DNA of 64,000 bases, taken from NCBI RefSeq assembly GCF_000721175.1, contig NZ_JOEZ01000005.1, positions 124,001-188,000 on the forward strand, read 5' to 3'. The translations under genes and the position numbers were made by a program. Origin of the DNA: Streptomyces anulatus. GTDB lineage: Bacteria > Actinomycetota > Actinomycetes > Streptomycetales > Streptomycetaceae. The notes beneath the pieces are model-generated. The model saw only the letters and a list, made by a program, of their open reading frames with translations. It did no database searches and was not told the origin of the DNA. The first letter of the stretch is position 1. Every line of letters begins with the position of its first letter. This document shows positions 41,116 to 48,768 of the stretch, in pieces.

Positions 41116-42236
41116 CTGGGCTCCCTCGGTAGGCCGAGCACCCGCTCGGCGATGATGTTCCGCTGGATCTCGTCGGAGCCGCCGTAGACGGTGTCGGCCC
41201 GGCTGAAGAGGAACAGATGCTGTGCGTCGGTGAGTTCGTAGGGCCGCTGCGCCGTCCAGGGCTCCGGGCCGATGGCTCCCGCCTCGCCCGCGACCCGCAC
41301 GGCCAGTTCGCCGAGCCGCTGGTGCCAGCCGCCCCACAGCAGCTTCGCCACGCTGGGCGCGCCCGGGTCGCCGGTGGAGCCGAGGGTGCGCAGGGCGTGC
41401 CGGCGCATGGTGTCCAGCTCGGCCCACTGGGCGACGAGCCGGGCCCTGATGACCGGGTCGTCGGCGGCCCCGCTCGCCACGGCGGCGGCGACCACCTGGT
41501 TCAACTCCTCGGCGAACCCGATCTGCTGGGCGAGGGTGGACACCCCGCGCTCCAGGGCGAGGAGGCCCATGGCGACCTGCCAGCCGTTGCCCTCGCCGCC
41601 GACGACCTCGGTGGCCCGCGCCCCGTCGAGGAAGACCTCGTTGAACTCGCTGGTCCCGGTCAGCTGCCGGATCGGCCGCACCTCGATCCTGCCCGGCTGA
41701 TCCATCTCCAGCAGCAGGAAGGACAGCCCGTGGTGGCGGGTGGAACCGGGGGCGGTGCGGGCGAGGACGAAGCACCAGTCGGCGTCCAGGGCGAGCGAGG
41801 TCCAGATCTTCTGCCCGGTCACGGCGTACCCGCCGGCCCCGTCCGGTACGGCGGCGGTCCGCACCCCGGCGAGGTCGGAGCCCGCGCCCGGTTCGCTGTA
41901 CCCCTGGCACCAGAGGGTCTCGCCCCGGGCCACGGGGGGCAGGTGGCGGTTCTTCTGCTCCTCGGTGCCGTACGTGATCAGCGTCGGGGCGAGGAGGTTC
42001 TCCCCGATGTGCCCCATCCGGGCGGGGGCTCCGGAGCGGGCGTACTCCTCGGCCCAGACGACCTGCTCGGTGAGGGTGGCGCGGCGGTTGCCGTAACTCT
42101 CACCGTCCTCGCCGGGCCAGCCGATCCCGATCCAGCCCGCCTGCCCCAGCTCGCGTTCCCATGCGCGGGGGTCGGGGGCGGGGGTGTGGGCGAGGTGGCC
42201 TTCCAGCCAGGTGCGGGCGCGGGTACGAAAGTCCAT
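41112..42236 (-). CDS. Acyl-CoA dehydrogenase (FadE type, active-site subunit)
   Basis: 374 residues. It has WCQGYSEPGAGSDLAGVRT, VTGQKIWTSLALDADWCFVLART, EFNEVFLDGAR and the C-terminal DTVYGGSDEIQRNIIAERVLGLP split by one helix, the FAD-contact signature of FadE17/FadE29-like subunits. It may pair with one of the partner-type subunits (14576 or 45236). A terminator at 42308-42365 separates it from the SDR gene upstream, so it has its own promoter or depends on read-through. Confidence 0.88.
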   Translation of the reverse strand: MDFRTRARTWLEGHLAHTPAPDPRAWERELGQAGWIGIGWPGEDGESYGNRRATLTEQVVWAEEYARSGAPARMGHIGENLLAPTLITYGTEEQKNRHLPPVARGETLWCQGYSEPGAGSDLAGVRTAAVPDGAGGYAVTGQKIWTSLALDADWCFVLARTAPGSTRHHGLSFLLLEMDQPGRIEVRPIRQLTGTSEFNEVFLDGARATEVVGGEGNGWQVAMGLLALERGVSTLAQQIGFAEELNQVVAAAVASGAADDPVIRARLVAQWAELDTMRRHALRTLGSTGDPGAPSVAKLLWGGWHQRLGELAVRVAGEAGAIGPEPWTAQRPYELTDAQHLFLFSRADTVYGGSDEIQRNIIAERVLGLPREPR

Positions 42237-42307
42237 GCTTGCCTCCTGTTCCCGGGGGCTCCGCCCCCGCCTCCTCCGCTCGTGAAGCGGCCACCACCAG
42301 CCCGTCA

Positions 42308-42365
42308 GGCGATTGAGGACCGGGGGGCCGAGGGCTCCGCCCCGGACCCCCGGTCCTCAATCGCC
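42308..42365 (-). terminator. 19-bp stem hairpin overlapping the SDR stop
   Basis: GGCGATTGAGGACCGGGGG at 42308-42326 is the exact reverse complement of 42347-42365. The right arm includes the SDR stop codon at 42357-42359. GGCGATTGAGGAC also occurs unpaired near 9482 and is a frequent Streptomyces 3'-end motif. Confidence 0.8.
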
Positions 42366-43289
42366 GGAGGCGCTCGAAGTGTTCGGCCGGTCCCCGGCCT
42401 TCGCCGCCGCCGCCATCTCCTCCAGCCGCGCCAGCATCGGCATCGGGTCCACGCCCACCGTCCCGGGCAGGAAGTCCGCGATCCGTTCCGGGGTCCAGGC
42501 CCCCTCCCCGTACGCCGCCCGCAACTCCCTCGGCTGGGCCCAGACCGCGATCTTCGGGCCCGCGATCGTGTACACCTGCCCGGTGATCCGCTCCGCCCGC
42601 GCCCGCTCGCTCAGCAGGTAGACGACGAGCGCCGCCACGTCCTCCGGCTCCCCGATCTCCTTCAGCTCCATCGGCACCCCGGCCGACATCCGGGTCCGGG
42701 CCACGGGCGCGACCGCGTTCGCCGTGACGCCGTACCTGTGCAGGCCGAGCGCCGCACTGCGCACCAGCGAGATGATCCCGCCCTTCGCCGCGCTGTAGTT
42801 GGCCTGGGAGACGCTGCCCTGGTGGTTGCCGCTGGTGAAGCCGATCAGTGTGCCCCCGCCCTCCTGCTTCCGCATCACCGCCGAGGCGGCCCGGAAGACC
42901 GTGAAGGTGCCCTTGAGGTGCGTGGCGAGGACCGGGTCCCACTCCTCCTCGGACATGTTGAACAGCATCCGCTCGCGGAGGATCCCGGCCACACAGACCA
43001 CCCCGTCGAGCCGGCCGTACTCCGCCAGCGCGGTGTCCACGACCCGCTGCCCGCCCGCCATCGTGGAGATGTCGTCGGCGACCGCGACCGCCTCGCCGCC
43101 CGCCGCCCCGATCTCCTTGACGACGGACCGGGCGATCTCGCTGGTCGGCTCCGAGCCCTCGACGGAGACGCCGTGGTCGTTGACGACGACCCGCGCCCCC
43201 TGGGCCGCCGCGGCGAGCGCGACCGCCCGCCCGATACCCCGGCCGGCCCCCGTCACGGCGACCACCCTGCCTGCCAAGAAGTTCCCCAT
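42357..43289 (-). CDS. Short-chain dehydrogenase (steroid-type, Rv3548c-like)
   Basis: 310 residues, longer than the 250 of classic SDRs. NAD site VTGAGRGIGRAV near 13-24, catalytic YSAAKGG with the preceding TSGNHQGSVSQAN, and a C-terminal extension of about 60 residues (WAQPRELRAAYGEGAWTPE). The long form resembles hydroxyacyl-CoA/17beta-hydroxysteroid dehydrogenases in mycobacterial cholesterol loci. It begins 22 bp from operator copy 8, divergent from the cyclase gene. Confidence 0.85.
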   Translation of the reverse strand: MGNFLAGRVVAVTGAGRGIGRAVALAAAAQGARVVVNDHGVSVEGSEPTSEIARSVVKEIGAAGGEAVAVADDISTMAGGQRVVDTALAEYGRLDGVVCVAGILRERMLFNMSEEEWDPVLATHLKGTFTVFRAASAVMRKQEGGGTLIGFTSGNHQGSVSQANYSAAKGGIISLVRSAALGLHRYGVTANAVAPVARTRMSAGVPMELKEIGEPEDVAALVVYLLSERARAERITGQVYTIAGPKIAVWAQPRELRAAYGEGAWTPERIADFLPGTVGVDPMPMLARLEEMAAAAKAGDRPNTSSASGD

Positions 43290-43311
43290 GCCCGGCCCCT
43301 TCCCGCGGTTT

Positions 43312-43326
43312 CTGACGGACCGTTAG
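43312..43326. promoter_or_regulatory. Operator copy 8 (CTGACGGACCGTTAG)
   Basis: A 15-bp site with one arm change (GTTAG), 22 bp from the SDR start and 47 bp from the cyclase start. Confidence 0.75.
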
Positions 43327-43373
43327 ATTTTACGGGCAGTCAGATGCCGCGGCACAAGACCCAGGAGGTCCCC

Positions 43374-44300
43374 ATGTCCCTGCCGGCCGAGTTCCACGAG
43401 ATCGCGAAGCGCGTCAACAACTGGGGCCGCTGGGGAGAGGACGACGAACTCGGGACGCTCAACCTGGTCACCGACGCCGTCGTGCGGGAGGCCGTCGCGG
43501 CCGTCCGCACCGGCCGCCGGATACCGCTCGCACTGCCGCTCCAGCAGGGCGGGGTGCAGAGCGGCCTCATCCCGGGCCGGATCAATCCGCTGCACACGAT
43601 GGTCCAGATCAACCAGGAGATGTTCGGCCCCGGCACGGTCGCCATCAGCGACGACGCCGTCACGATGGGGCTCCAGGCCTCGACCCACTGGGATGCCCTG
43701 AGTCACGTCTCGCACAGCGGGAAGATCTACAACGGCCGCCCGGCGGACACGATCACCGCCCACGGCGGGGCCCGGTTCTCCTCGATCGCCACCGTGCGGC
43801 ACCTCGTCTCGCGCGGGGTGCTGCTGGACGTGGCCCGTGCCCGGGGCGTGGACCGGCTGCCCGGGGACCACGCCGTGACGCCGGAGGACCTGGCGGCGGC
43901 GGAGGAGTTCGGGAACGTGACCGTACGGGCCGGGGACATCGTGCTCGTACGGACCGGGCAGGTGCGGGTGGCACTGGACGGGGACCGGAACGCGTACGGC
44001 TACCCGTCGCCGGGGCTTTCGGTGCGCACGCCCGAGTGGTTCCACGCCCGGGACGTGGCGGCGGTCGCCAACGACACCCTGACCTTCGAGATCTTCCCGC
44101 CGGAGATCGAGGGCCTGTGGATGCCGGTGCACGCGCTGCACCTGGCCGAGATGGGCCTGCTCCAGGGCCAGAACTGGAACCTGGAGGCACTGTCCGACGC
44201 CTGCGCGGAGGAGGGCCGGTACGCCTTTCTGCTCAGCGCGGCGCCGGAGCCGTTCGCCGGGGCCACCGGCTCACCGGTCGCCCCGGTCGCGGTCCTGTGA
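43374..44300 (+). CDS. Cyclase/kynurenine-formamidase family hydrolase
   Basis: 308 residues from ATG at 43374 after AGGAGG; an ATG at 43344 is less well placed. PF04199-type motif ASTHWDALSHVSH holds the metal-binding His/Asp set; GWGRWGEDDELGTLNLV-like N-terminus (NNWGRWGEDDELGTLNLVT) and GDIVLVRTGQVR are family landmarks. Members hydrolyse amides, lactones or cyclic ketones. In this regulon it may open a ring or a lactone. It shares the operator with the divergent SDR. Confidence 0.85.
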   Translation: MSLPAEFHEIAKRVNNWGRWGEDDELGTLNLVTDAVVREAVAAVRTGRRIPLALPLQQGGVQSGLIPGRINPLHTMVQINQEMFGPGTVAISDDAVTMGLQASTHWDALSHVSHSGKIYNGRPADTITAHGGARFSSIATVRHLVSRGVLLDVARARGVDRLPGDHAVTPEDLAAAEEFGNVTVRAGDIVLVRTGQVRVALDGDRNAYGYPSPGLSVRTPEWFHARDVAAVANDTLTFEIFPPEIEGLWMPVHALHLAEMGLLQGQNWNLEALSDACAEEGRYAFLLSAAPEPFAGATGSPVAPVAVL

Positions 44301-44330
44301 ACGGCCTCCCCGAGGGGGAAGGGGCCGGGC

Positions 44331-44828
44331 TCAGGCCAGGTTGGTGAAGAGGCAGGAGGACGGTTCACACACCTCGCCGCCCCGGACGACGACCGGGGGC
44401 TTCTCCGGTCCCCGCACCGGGCCGCCCCGGTCGACCTCGCACCAGATCTGCTTCCCGGCGCCCTCCGGCAGCCAGCCCCAGCGGTCCGCGAGGCCGTCCA
44501 CCAGCTCCAGGCCCCTGCCGCCGGTCTCGTCGCCCTCCGCGTGCCGCTGGAGCGGCGGGCAGTCACTGGCGTCCGCGACCTCGACCCGGACGGTCCCGGC
44601 CGCGCCCGAGGACCCGGCCCCGCCGAAGAGCATCCGCAGCACGGCGGGACAGCCCGTGTGGACGACGGCGTTGGTGACGAGCTCCGAGATCAGCAGGATG
44701 AGCGTCTCGGCGAGCGGCTCGTCATCCTCTATCCCGGAACCGACCAGACGGGACCGCGCCCACCTACGGGCCCGCCCCACCTCCGCGGGATCCGGACCGA
44801 CCTCCAGCTGAACCTGAAGCACCTGCAC
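44331..44828 (-). CDS. Anti-sigma-type ATP-binding protein (HATPase_c_2)
   Basis: 165 residues. The Bergerat fold shows the N-box LLISELVTNAVVHTG with E49 and N53 and the G-box GGRGLELVDGLADRWGW. There is a Cys-containing C-terminal tail CEPSSCLFTNLA. RsbW-like proteins of this size bind sigma factors or STAS antagonists; Streptomyces has dozens, many tied to development. No partner gene adjoins it. A palindrome and a motif shared with the regulator at 58571 lie upstream. Confidence 0.85.
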   Translation of the reverse strand: MQVLQVQLEVGPDPAEVGRARRWARSRLVGSGIEDDEPLAETLILLISELVTNAVVHTGCPAVLRMLFGGAGSSGAAGTVRVEVADASDCPPLQRHAEGDETGGRGLELVDGLADRWGWLPEGAGKQIWCEVDRGGPVRGPEKPPVVVRGGEVCEPSSCLFTNLA

Positions 44829-45235
44829 CGCTCACACCATCCGAACCGGCGGACACATCGCCTCGCGCCTTCTCAGGGTCACGGAACGTGATTCCCTTAC
44901 ATGACAGCATGGTTGACGTACAGTCACCGCAACAAGCGCTTCGGGCATATTCCATCGCGAAGGAGTACGCGTGGTGCATACTGTGCGACGCACGCTGCGG
45001 GGAGTCGAACAGGAGCGCGCAGAGACTGCGAGAATCGCTTCCCGGGCAGGCCCGGCACCTCTCCGGCGAGAGCCCTCGCCCCGGACCGGAGCCGCCGCAC
45101 AGGCCGCCCCCGGATCGCCCGGTTCCAGAACCACTCGCATCCCACGGAGCGTACCGGAGCCGGGCCCCGACTCCACCCGGTGACGAATCACGCAAAGGAC
45201 ACAAGCCGGTATCGACGCCGCACGGCTGCGCTGTG
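44829..45235. promoter_or_regulatory. 407-bp region with palindrome and shared motif upstream of the anti-sigma gene
   Basis: TCACG-GAA-CGTGA at 44879-44891 is a palindrome 50 bp upstream of the ATPase start. GCATATTCCATCG at 44945-44957 recurs exactly at 60029-60041, upstream of the other minus-strand regulator. A possible small gene lies at 44971-45183; the remaining 45184-45235 shows nothing. Confidence 0.5.
44971..45183 (+). CDS. Possible small basic protein (70 residues)
   Basis: GTG at 44971 (with another GTG following) lies 5 nt after GAAGGAG, a strong ribosome site, in an otherwise empty region. The product starts VVHTVRRTLRGVEQERAE and is Arg/Pro/Ser-rich with no recognisable domain. 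High-GC DNA produces such frames by chance, so the ribosome site is the only positive evidence. Confidence 0.3.
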   Translation: MVHTVRRTLRGVEQERAETARIASRAGPAPLRREPSPRTGAAAQAAPGSPGSRTTRIPRSVPEPGPDSTR

Positions 45236-46231
45236 TCACCCTCCACCCCCTGCTTCCCGGGCCCCCGGGCCGGGCGCCGCCGAGCCGCCGGGCAGCGGCC
45301 GCGCGGCCCCCAGACCGGCGGCCAGGAGCTCCTCCGCCGCCGCCCGGCCGAGCAGGCTCGCGGACCGGAGCCAGGCCCGTTTCAGGTGGAGGTGGACATC
45401 TGCCTCCCAGGTGAAGCCCATCCCACCGTGGATCTGGAGGCAGTCGCGGGCGTTGCGTACGGCAGCGTCGTCGGCGAGCAGCTTGGCCGCCGCGATCTCC
45501 ACCGGGTCTCCGGTCACGGCGGCCGCGTAGACGGCGGCGCGGGCCGGTTCGGTGCGGGCGAGCATGTCGGCGCAGAGATGTTTGACCGCCTGGAACGATC
45601 CGATGGGCGATCCGAACTGCTCGCGTTCCCCGGCGTGTTGAACGGCCGTCTCGGTGGTCCGGGCGGCGCTGCCGAGCTGTTCGGCAGCAGTGAGAAGCGC
45701 CCCCTCGTACCGGAGTGCGCCGGGGTACGCCTCCGCGGCTGCCGCACGCCCCTCCACCTGGTGCAGCGGCGTGAGCGGGTCCATCGACCGTACGGGCCGG
45801 GCGGCGGCGACGAAGGCGCGCAGTTCCTCCCCGGTGAGGGCGTCGGCGCCCACCAGCACCGCGTCCGCCGCCGCCAGGTGCGCCACCGGCAGGCCCCCGT
45901 CCACGGCCGTCACCACCGCCTCGCCCTCGGCGGCGCCCCTCACCAGGCCCGCCGCGAGGTGGGTGGCGACCAGAGGGCCCGGCAGCAGGGCCCGGCCCGC
46001 CTCCTCGAAGAGCAGGACCGCCTCGGGCAGCCCGAGGCCCACCCCGCCCGCCTCCTCCGGCAGCCGCAGCGCGAAGAAGCCGGCCGCGCCCAGTTCCCGC
46101 CACAGGGCCCGGTCCGGGGCCCCGCCCCGGTCCACCGCCGCCCGCAGCCGGTCCCGGTCGAACACCGCGTCGAGCAGGTCGCGCATGCCGGACCGCAGGG
46201 CCCGCTGGTCGTCGGAGAGCTGGAAGTCCAC
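45236..46231 (-). CDS. Acyl-CoA dehydrogenase, short subunit (FadE28-like)
   Basis: 331 residues from GTG at 46231. FQLSDDQRALRSGMRDLLDAV, LRLPEEAGGVGLGLPEAVLL, REQFGSPIGSFQAVKHLCADM and CLQIHGGMGFTWEADVHLHLKRAW. Its length and truncated middle domain match FadE28 (about 339 residues), the subunit lacking a complete FAD site in the alpha2beta2 ChsE1-ChsE2 enzyme. It starts 7 nt after the 384-residue partner gene. Together they should oxidise a bulky C3- to C5-chain acyl-CoA. Confidence 0.88.
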   Translation of the reverse strand: MDFQLSDDQRALRSGMRDLLDAVFDRDRLRAAVDRGGAPDRALWRELGAAGFFALRLPEEAGGVGLGLPEAVLLFEEAGRALLPGPLVATHLAAGLVRGAAEGEAVVTAVDGGLPVAHLAAADAVLVGADALTGEELRAFVAAARPVRSMDPLTPLHQVEGRAAAAEAYPGALRYEGALLTAAEQLGSAARTTETAVQHAGEREQFGSPIGSFQAVKHLCADMLARTEPARAAVYAAAVTGDPVEIAAAKLLADDAAVRNARDCLQIHGGMGFTWEADVHLHLKRAWLRSASLLGRAAAEELLAAGLGAARPLPGGSAAPGPGAREAGGGG

Positions 46232-46238
46232 GGCGGCC

Positions 46239-47393
46239 TCAGCGCCCCTTCGGCAGGCCGAGGATGCGCTCGGCGACGATGTTCCGCTGGATCTGGGAGG
46301 TGCCCGCGGCGATGGTGTAGGAGAGGGAGGAGAGCCGGTCCAGGACCCATTCCCGGTCGACGTCGAACGCGTCCGCGCCCAGCACCTCGGCCGCCGCCTC
46401 GTACAGCTCCTGGCGGGCCCCGGAGTAGCGCAGCTTGAAGACGGAGCCGCCGGTGCCGGGGACTCCGCCCGTACGCTCCGACTCCGCCACGTTCCACTGG
46501 GTGAGCCGCCACAGGGCCCGGAACTCGGCGTTGAGCCCGCCCAGCCGCCGGCGCAGCACCGCGTCGTCCCACTTCCCGTTGCGCCGGGCCTCGTCGGCGA
46601 GCGCGTCCAGGGTGCGGCGGCAGGCGACGACCTCGCCGACGAAGGCCGTACCGCGTTCGAAGGAGAGGGTGACCATGGTGACCCGCCAGCCGTCGTTCTC
46701 CGCACCCACGCGGTGGGAGACCGGCACCCGGACCTCGTCGAGGAACATCTCGGCGAACTCCGTGGACCCGGCGAGCGTGCGCAGCGGCCGGACCGTGATG
46801 CCGGGGGCGTCCATCGGCATCGCCAGCCAGCTGATCCCCCGGTGTTTCGGCGCTTCCGGATCCGTCCGCACGAGCAGCTCGCACCAGTCGGCGACCTCGG
46901 CGTGCGAGGTCCAGATCTTGCTGCCGCTGACCACGTAGCCGTCGCCGTCGCGCACGGCCCGGGTCCGTAAGCCGGCGAGGTCGGAGCCCGCGTCCGGCTC
47001 GCTGAACCCCTGGCACCAGATCTCGTCGCCGCGCAGCACCGGGGGCAGCCAGCGGGCCCGCTGGCCGGCCGTGCCCTCGGCGGCGATCGTCGGCCCGGCG
47101 TGCAGCAGTCCGACGAAGTTGGCCCCGACGTAGGGCGCCCCGGCCTTCTCCGTCTCCTCCAGGTAGATCAGGTGCTGAGTGGGGGTGGCGCCCTGCCCGC
47201 CCGCGTCGGCCGGCCAGTGCAGGCCCGCGTACCCGGCGTCGTACAGCATCCGCTGCCAGGTGGTGTCGTACTCCCGGCGCGCGGGCCAGTCGTCGGGCGG
47301 CGGCTTCGGGGGCAGGCCGGGGAGCACGGCGGCCAGCCACTCCCGCAGCCGCCGCCGGAACTCCTCCTCGGCGTCCGTGTACGCGAGGTCCAC
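46239..47393 (-). CDS. Acyl-CoA dehydrogenase, active-site subunit (FadE29-like)
   Basis: 384 residues from GTG at 47393, against about 387 for FadE29. Motifs: WCQGFSEPDAGSDLAGLRT, VVSGSKIWTSHAEVADWCELLVRT, STEFAEMFLDEVRVP, and SQIQRNIVAERILGLPKG at the C-terminus for FAD contact. The short FadE28-like gene follows, and an amidohydrolase gene precedes by 11 bp in the same operon, led by operator copy 9. Confidence 0.9.
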   Translation of the reverse strand: MDLAYTDAEEEFRRRLREWLAAVLPGLPPKPPPDDWPARREYDTTWQRMLYDAGYAGLHWPADAGGQGATPTQHLIYLEETEKAGAPYVGANFVGLLHAGPTIAAEGTAGQRARWLPPVLRGDEIWCQGFSEPDAGSDLAGLRTRAVRDGDGYVVSGSKIWTSHAEVADWCELLVRTDPEAPKHRGISWLAMPMDAPGITVRPLRTLAGSTEFAEMFLDEVRVPVSHRVGAENDGWRVTMVTLSFERGTAFVGEVVACRRTLDALADEARRNGKWDDAVLRRRLGGLNAEFRALWRLTQWNVAESERTGGVPGTGGSVFKLRYSGARQELYEAAAEVLGADAFDVDREWVLDRLSSLSYTIAAGTSQIQRNIVAERILGLPKGR

Positions 47394-47404
47394 GGGTCCG
47401 CCGC

Positions 47405-48598
47405 CTACTTGTCCAGGTCCAGGCCGAGCATCCGGATCGCGTTTCCGCGCATCAGTTTGTGGACGGTCTCCTCGTCCAGTCCCCCGACGTGGTCGAGGGC
47501 GACCTCCTTGGTGTGCGGGAAGGTCGAGTCCACGTGCGGGTAGTCGGTCTCGAAGGTCGCGTTGTCGCGGCCGACGACGTCCAGCGACGCGATGCCGTGC
47601 TTGTCGCGGAAGAAGCAGCAGAACATCTGCCGGTAGTAGTACGTGGACGGCGGCTCCGGGATCAGATCGCGCACCCCGCCCCAGGCCCGGTGCTCCTCCC
47701 AGACGTCGTCGGCGCGCTCCAGGGCGTACGGGATCCACCCCATCTGGCCCTCGCTGTACGCCAGTTTCAGCGCCGGGAACCTCACCAGCACCCCGCTGAA
47801 GAGGAAGTCCATCATCGAGGCCATGGCGTTGTTGAAGGAGAGCGACGCCTGCACGGCGGGGGGTGCGTCCGGGGAGGCGGCGGGCATCTGGGAGCTGGAG
47901 CCGATGTGCATGTTGACGACCGTGCCGGTCTCCTGGCAGACGGCGAAGAACGGGTCCCAGTAGCCGGTGTGGATGGACGGGAGCCCCAGGTGGGTGGGGA
48001 TCTCGGAGAAGGTGACCGCGCGCACGCCCCGCGCCGCGTTCCGCCTGATCTCCGCGACCGCGAGGCCGATGTCCCAGAGCGGGATGATGCAGAGCGGGAT
48101 GAGCCGGCCGCCGCTGTCGCCGCACCACTCCTCGACCATCCAGTCGTTGTAGGCGCGCACGCAGGCGAGGGCGACCTCCTTGTCGTGCGCCTCGGCGAAG
48201 GTCTGCCCGCAGAAGCGCGGGAAGGTCGGGAAGCAGAGGGAGGCCTCGACGTGGTTGAGGTCCATGTCCTTGAGGCGCTCGGCCGGGTCCCAGCAGCCGG
48301 GCCGCATCTCGGCCCGGGTGATCCCTTCCAGCGTCATGTCGTCCCGGTCGAAGCCGACGGCGGCGATGTTCCGCTTGTACGGGAACTTCAGGTCCTCGTA
48401 GATCCACCAGTCGGTGGGCGGCCCGTCCGGGTCCATGGTGATGACGTACTTCCCGCCCGTGTACGCCAGCTCCCCGATGCCCGCGGTGAGCGGCTGCGGC
48501 CCGCGCTCGCGGTACCTCGCGGGCAGCCAGGTGGAGAAGAGGTGCGCGGGCTCGATCACATGGTCGTCGACGCTGACGATCCGAGGCAGTTCCGTCAT
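47405..48598 (-). CDS. Amidohydrolase family (PF04909) protein
   Basis: 397 residues from ATG at 48598 with GGAGGGG upstream. Metal ligands are seen in SVDDHVIEP at the N-terminus, VVNMHIGSS in the middle and FETDYPHVDSTFP near the end. The family includes ACMS and other decarboxylases and hydrolases; uncharacterised members of this length are common in actinobacterial CoA-degradation clusters. It leads the amidohydrolase-FadE29-FadE28 operon. Confidence 0.85.
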   Translation of the reverse strand: MTELPRIVSVDDHVIEPAHLFSTWLPARYRERGPQPLTAGIGELAYTGGKYVITMDPDGPPTDWWIYEDLKFPYKRNIAAVGFDRDDMTLEGITRAEMRPGCWDPAERLKDMDLNHVEASLCFPTFPRFCGQTFAEAHDKEVALACVRAYNDWMVEEWCGDSGGRLIPLCIIPLWDIGLAVAEIRRNAARGVRAVTFSEIPTHLGLPSIHTGYWDPFFAVCQETGTVVNMHIGSSSQMPAASPDAPPAVQASLSFNNAMASMMDFLFSGVLVRFPALKLAYSEGQMGWIPYALERADDVWEEHRAWGGVRDLIPEPPSTYYYRQMFCCFFRDKHGIASLDVVGRDNATFETDYPHVDSTFPHTKEVALDHVGGLDEETVHKLMRGNAIRMLGLDLDK

Positions 48599-48648
48599 GG
48601 TGTCGTCCCCTCCGGCGCACCCGGCGAGGTCCCGGGCGCGGGCACTTT

Positions 48649-48663
48649 CTGATGACCCGTCAG
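48649..48663. promoter_or_regulatory. Operator copy 9 (CTGATGACCCGTCAG)
   Basis: A 15-bp site 51 bp upstream of the amidohydrolase start, on the side of the minus-strand operon. Confidence 0.75.
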
Positions 48664-48738
48664 ATTTGCTTGCGGGACTCAGGCTAGCCCCGCACCCCTG
48701 GACCGACAAGGCGCCGAGCCCTACGCTCTCCGCACTAT

Positions 48739-48753
48739 CTGACTATTCGTCAG
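48739..48753. promoter_or_regulatory. Operator copy 10 (CTGACTATTCGTCAG)
   Basis: A 15-bp site 16 bp before the acyl-CoA ligase start; it differs in one base from copy 1 (TATTC versus TATCC spacer). GGAGGGA, the ribosome site, follows it. Confidence 0.8.
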
Positions 48754-48768
48754 TTCGGAGGGACCGCC

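Noticed and set aside
41217..44300. Open frame of about 1000 codons antisense to the acyl-CoA dehydrogenase and SDR
   Set aside because: Only the end from 43374 has family motifs (cyclase) and a ribosome site; the first two thirds are antisense shadow.
44901..45530. Alternative frames in the region upstream of the FadE28-like gene
   Set aside because: They run into the antisense of the dehydrogenase and lack ribosome sites; only the frame at 44971 has one.
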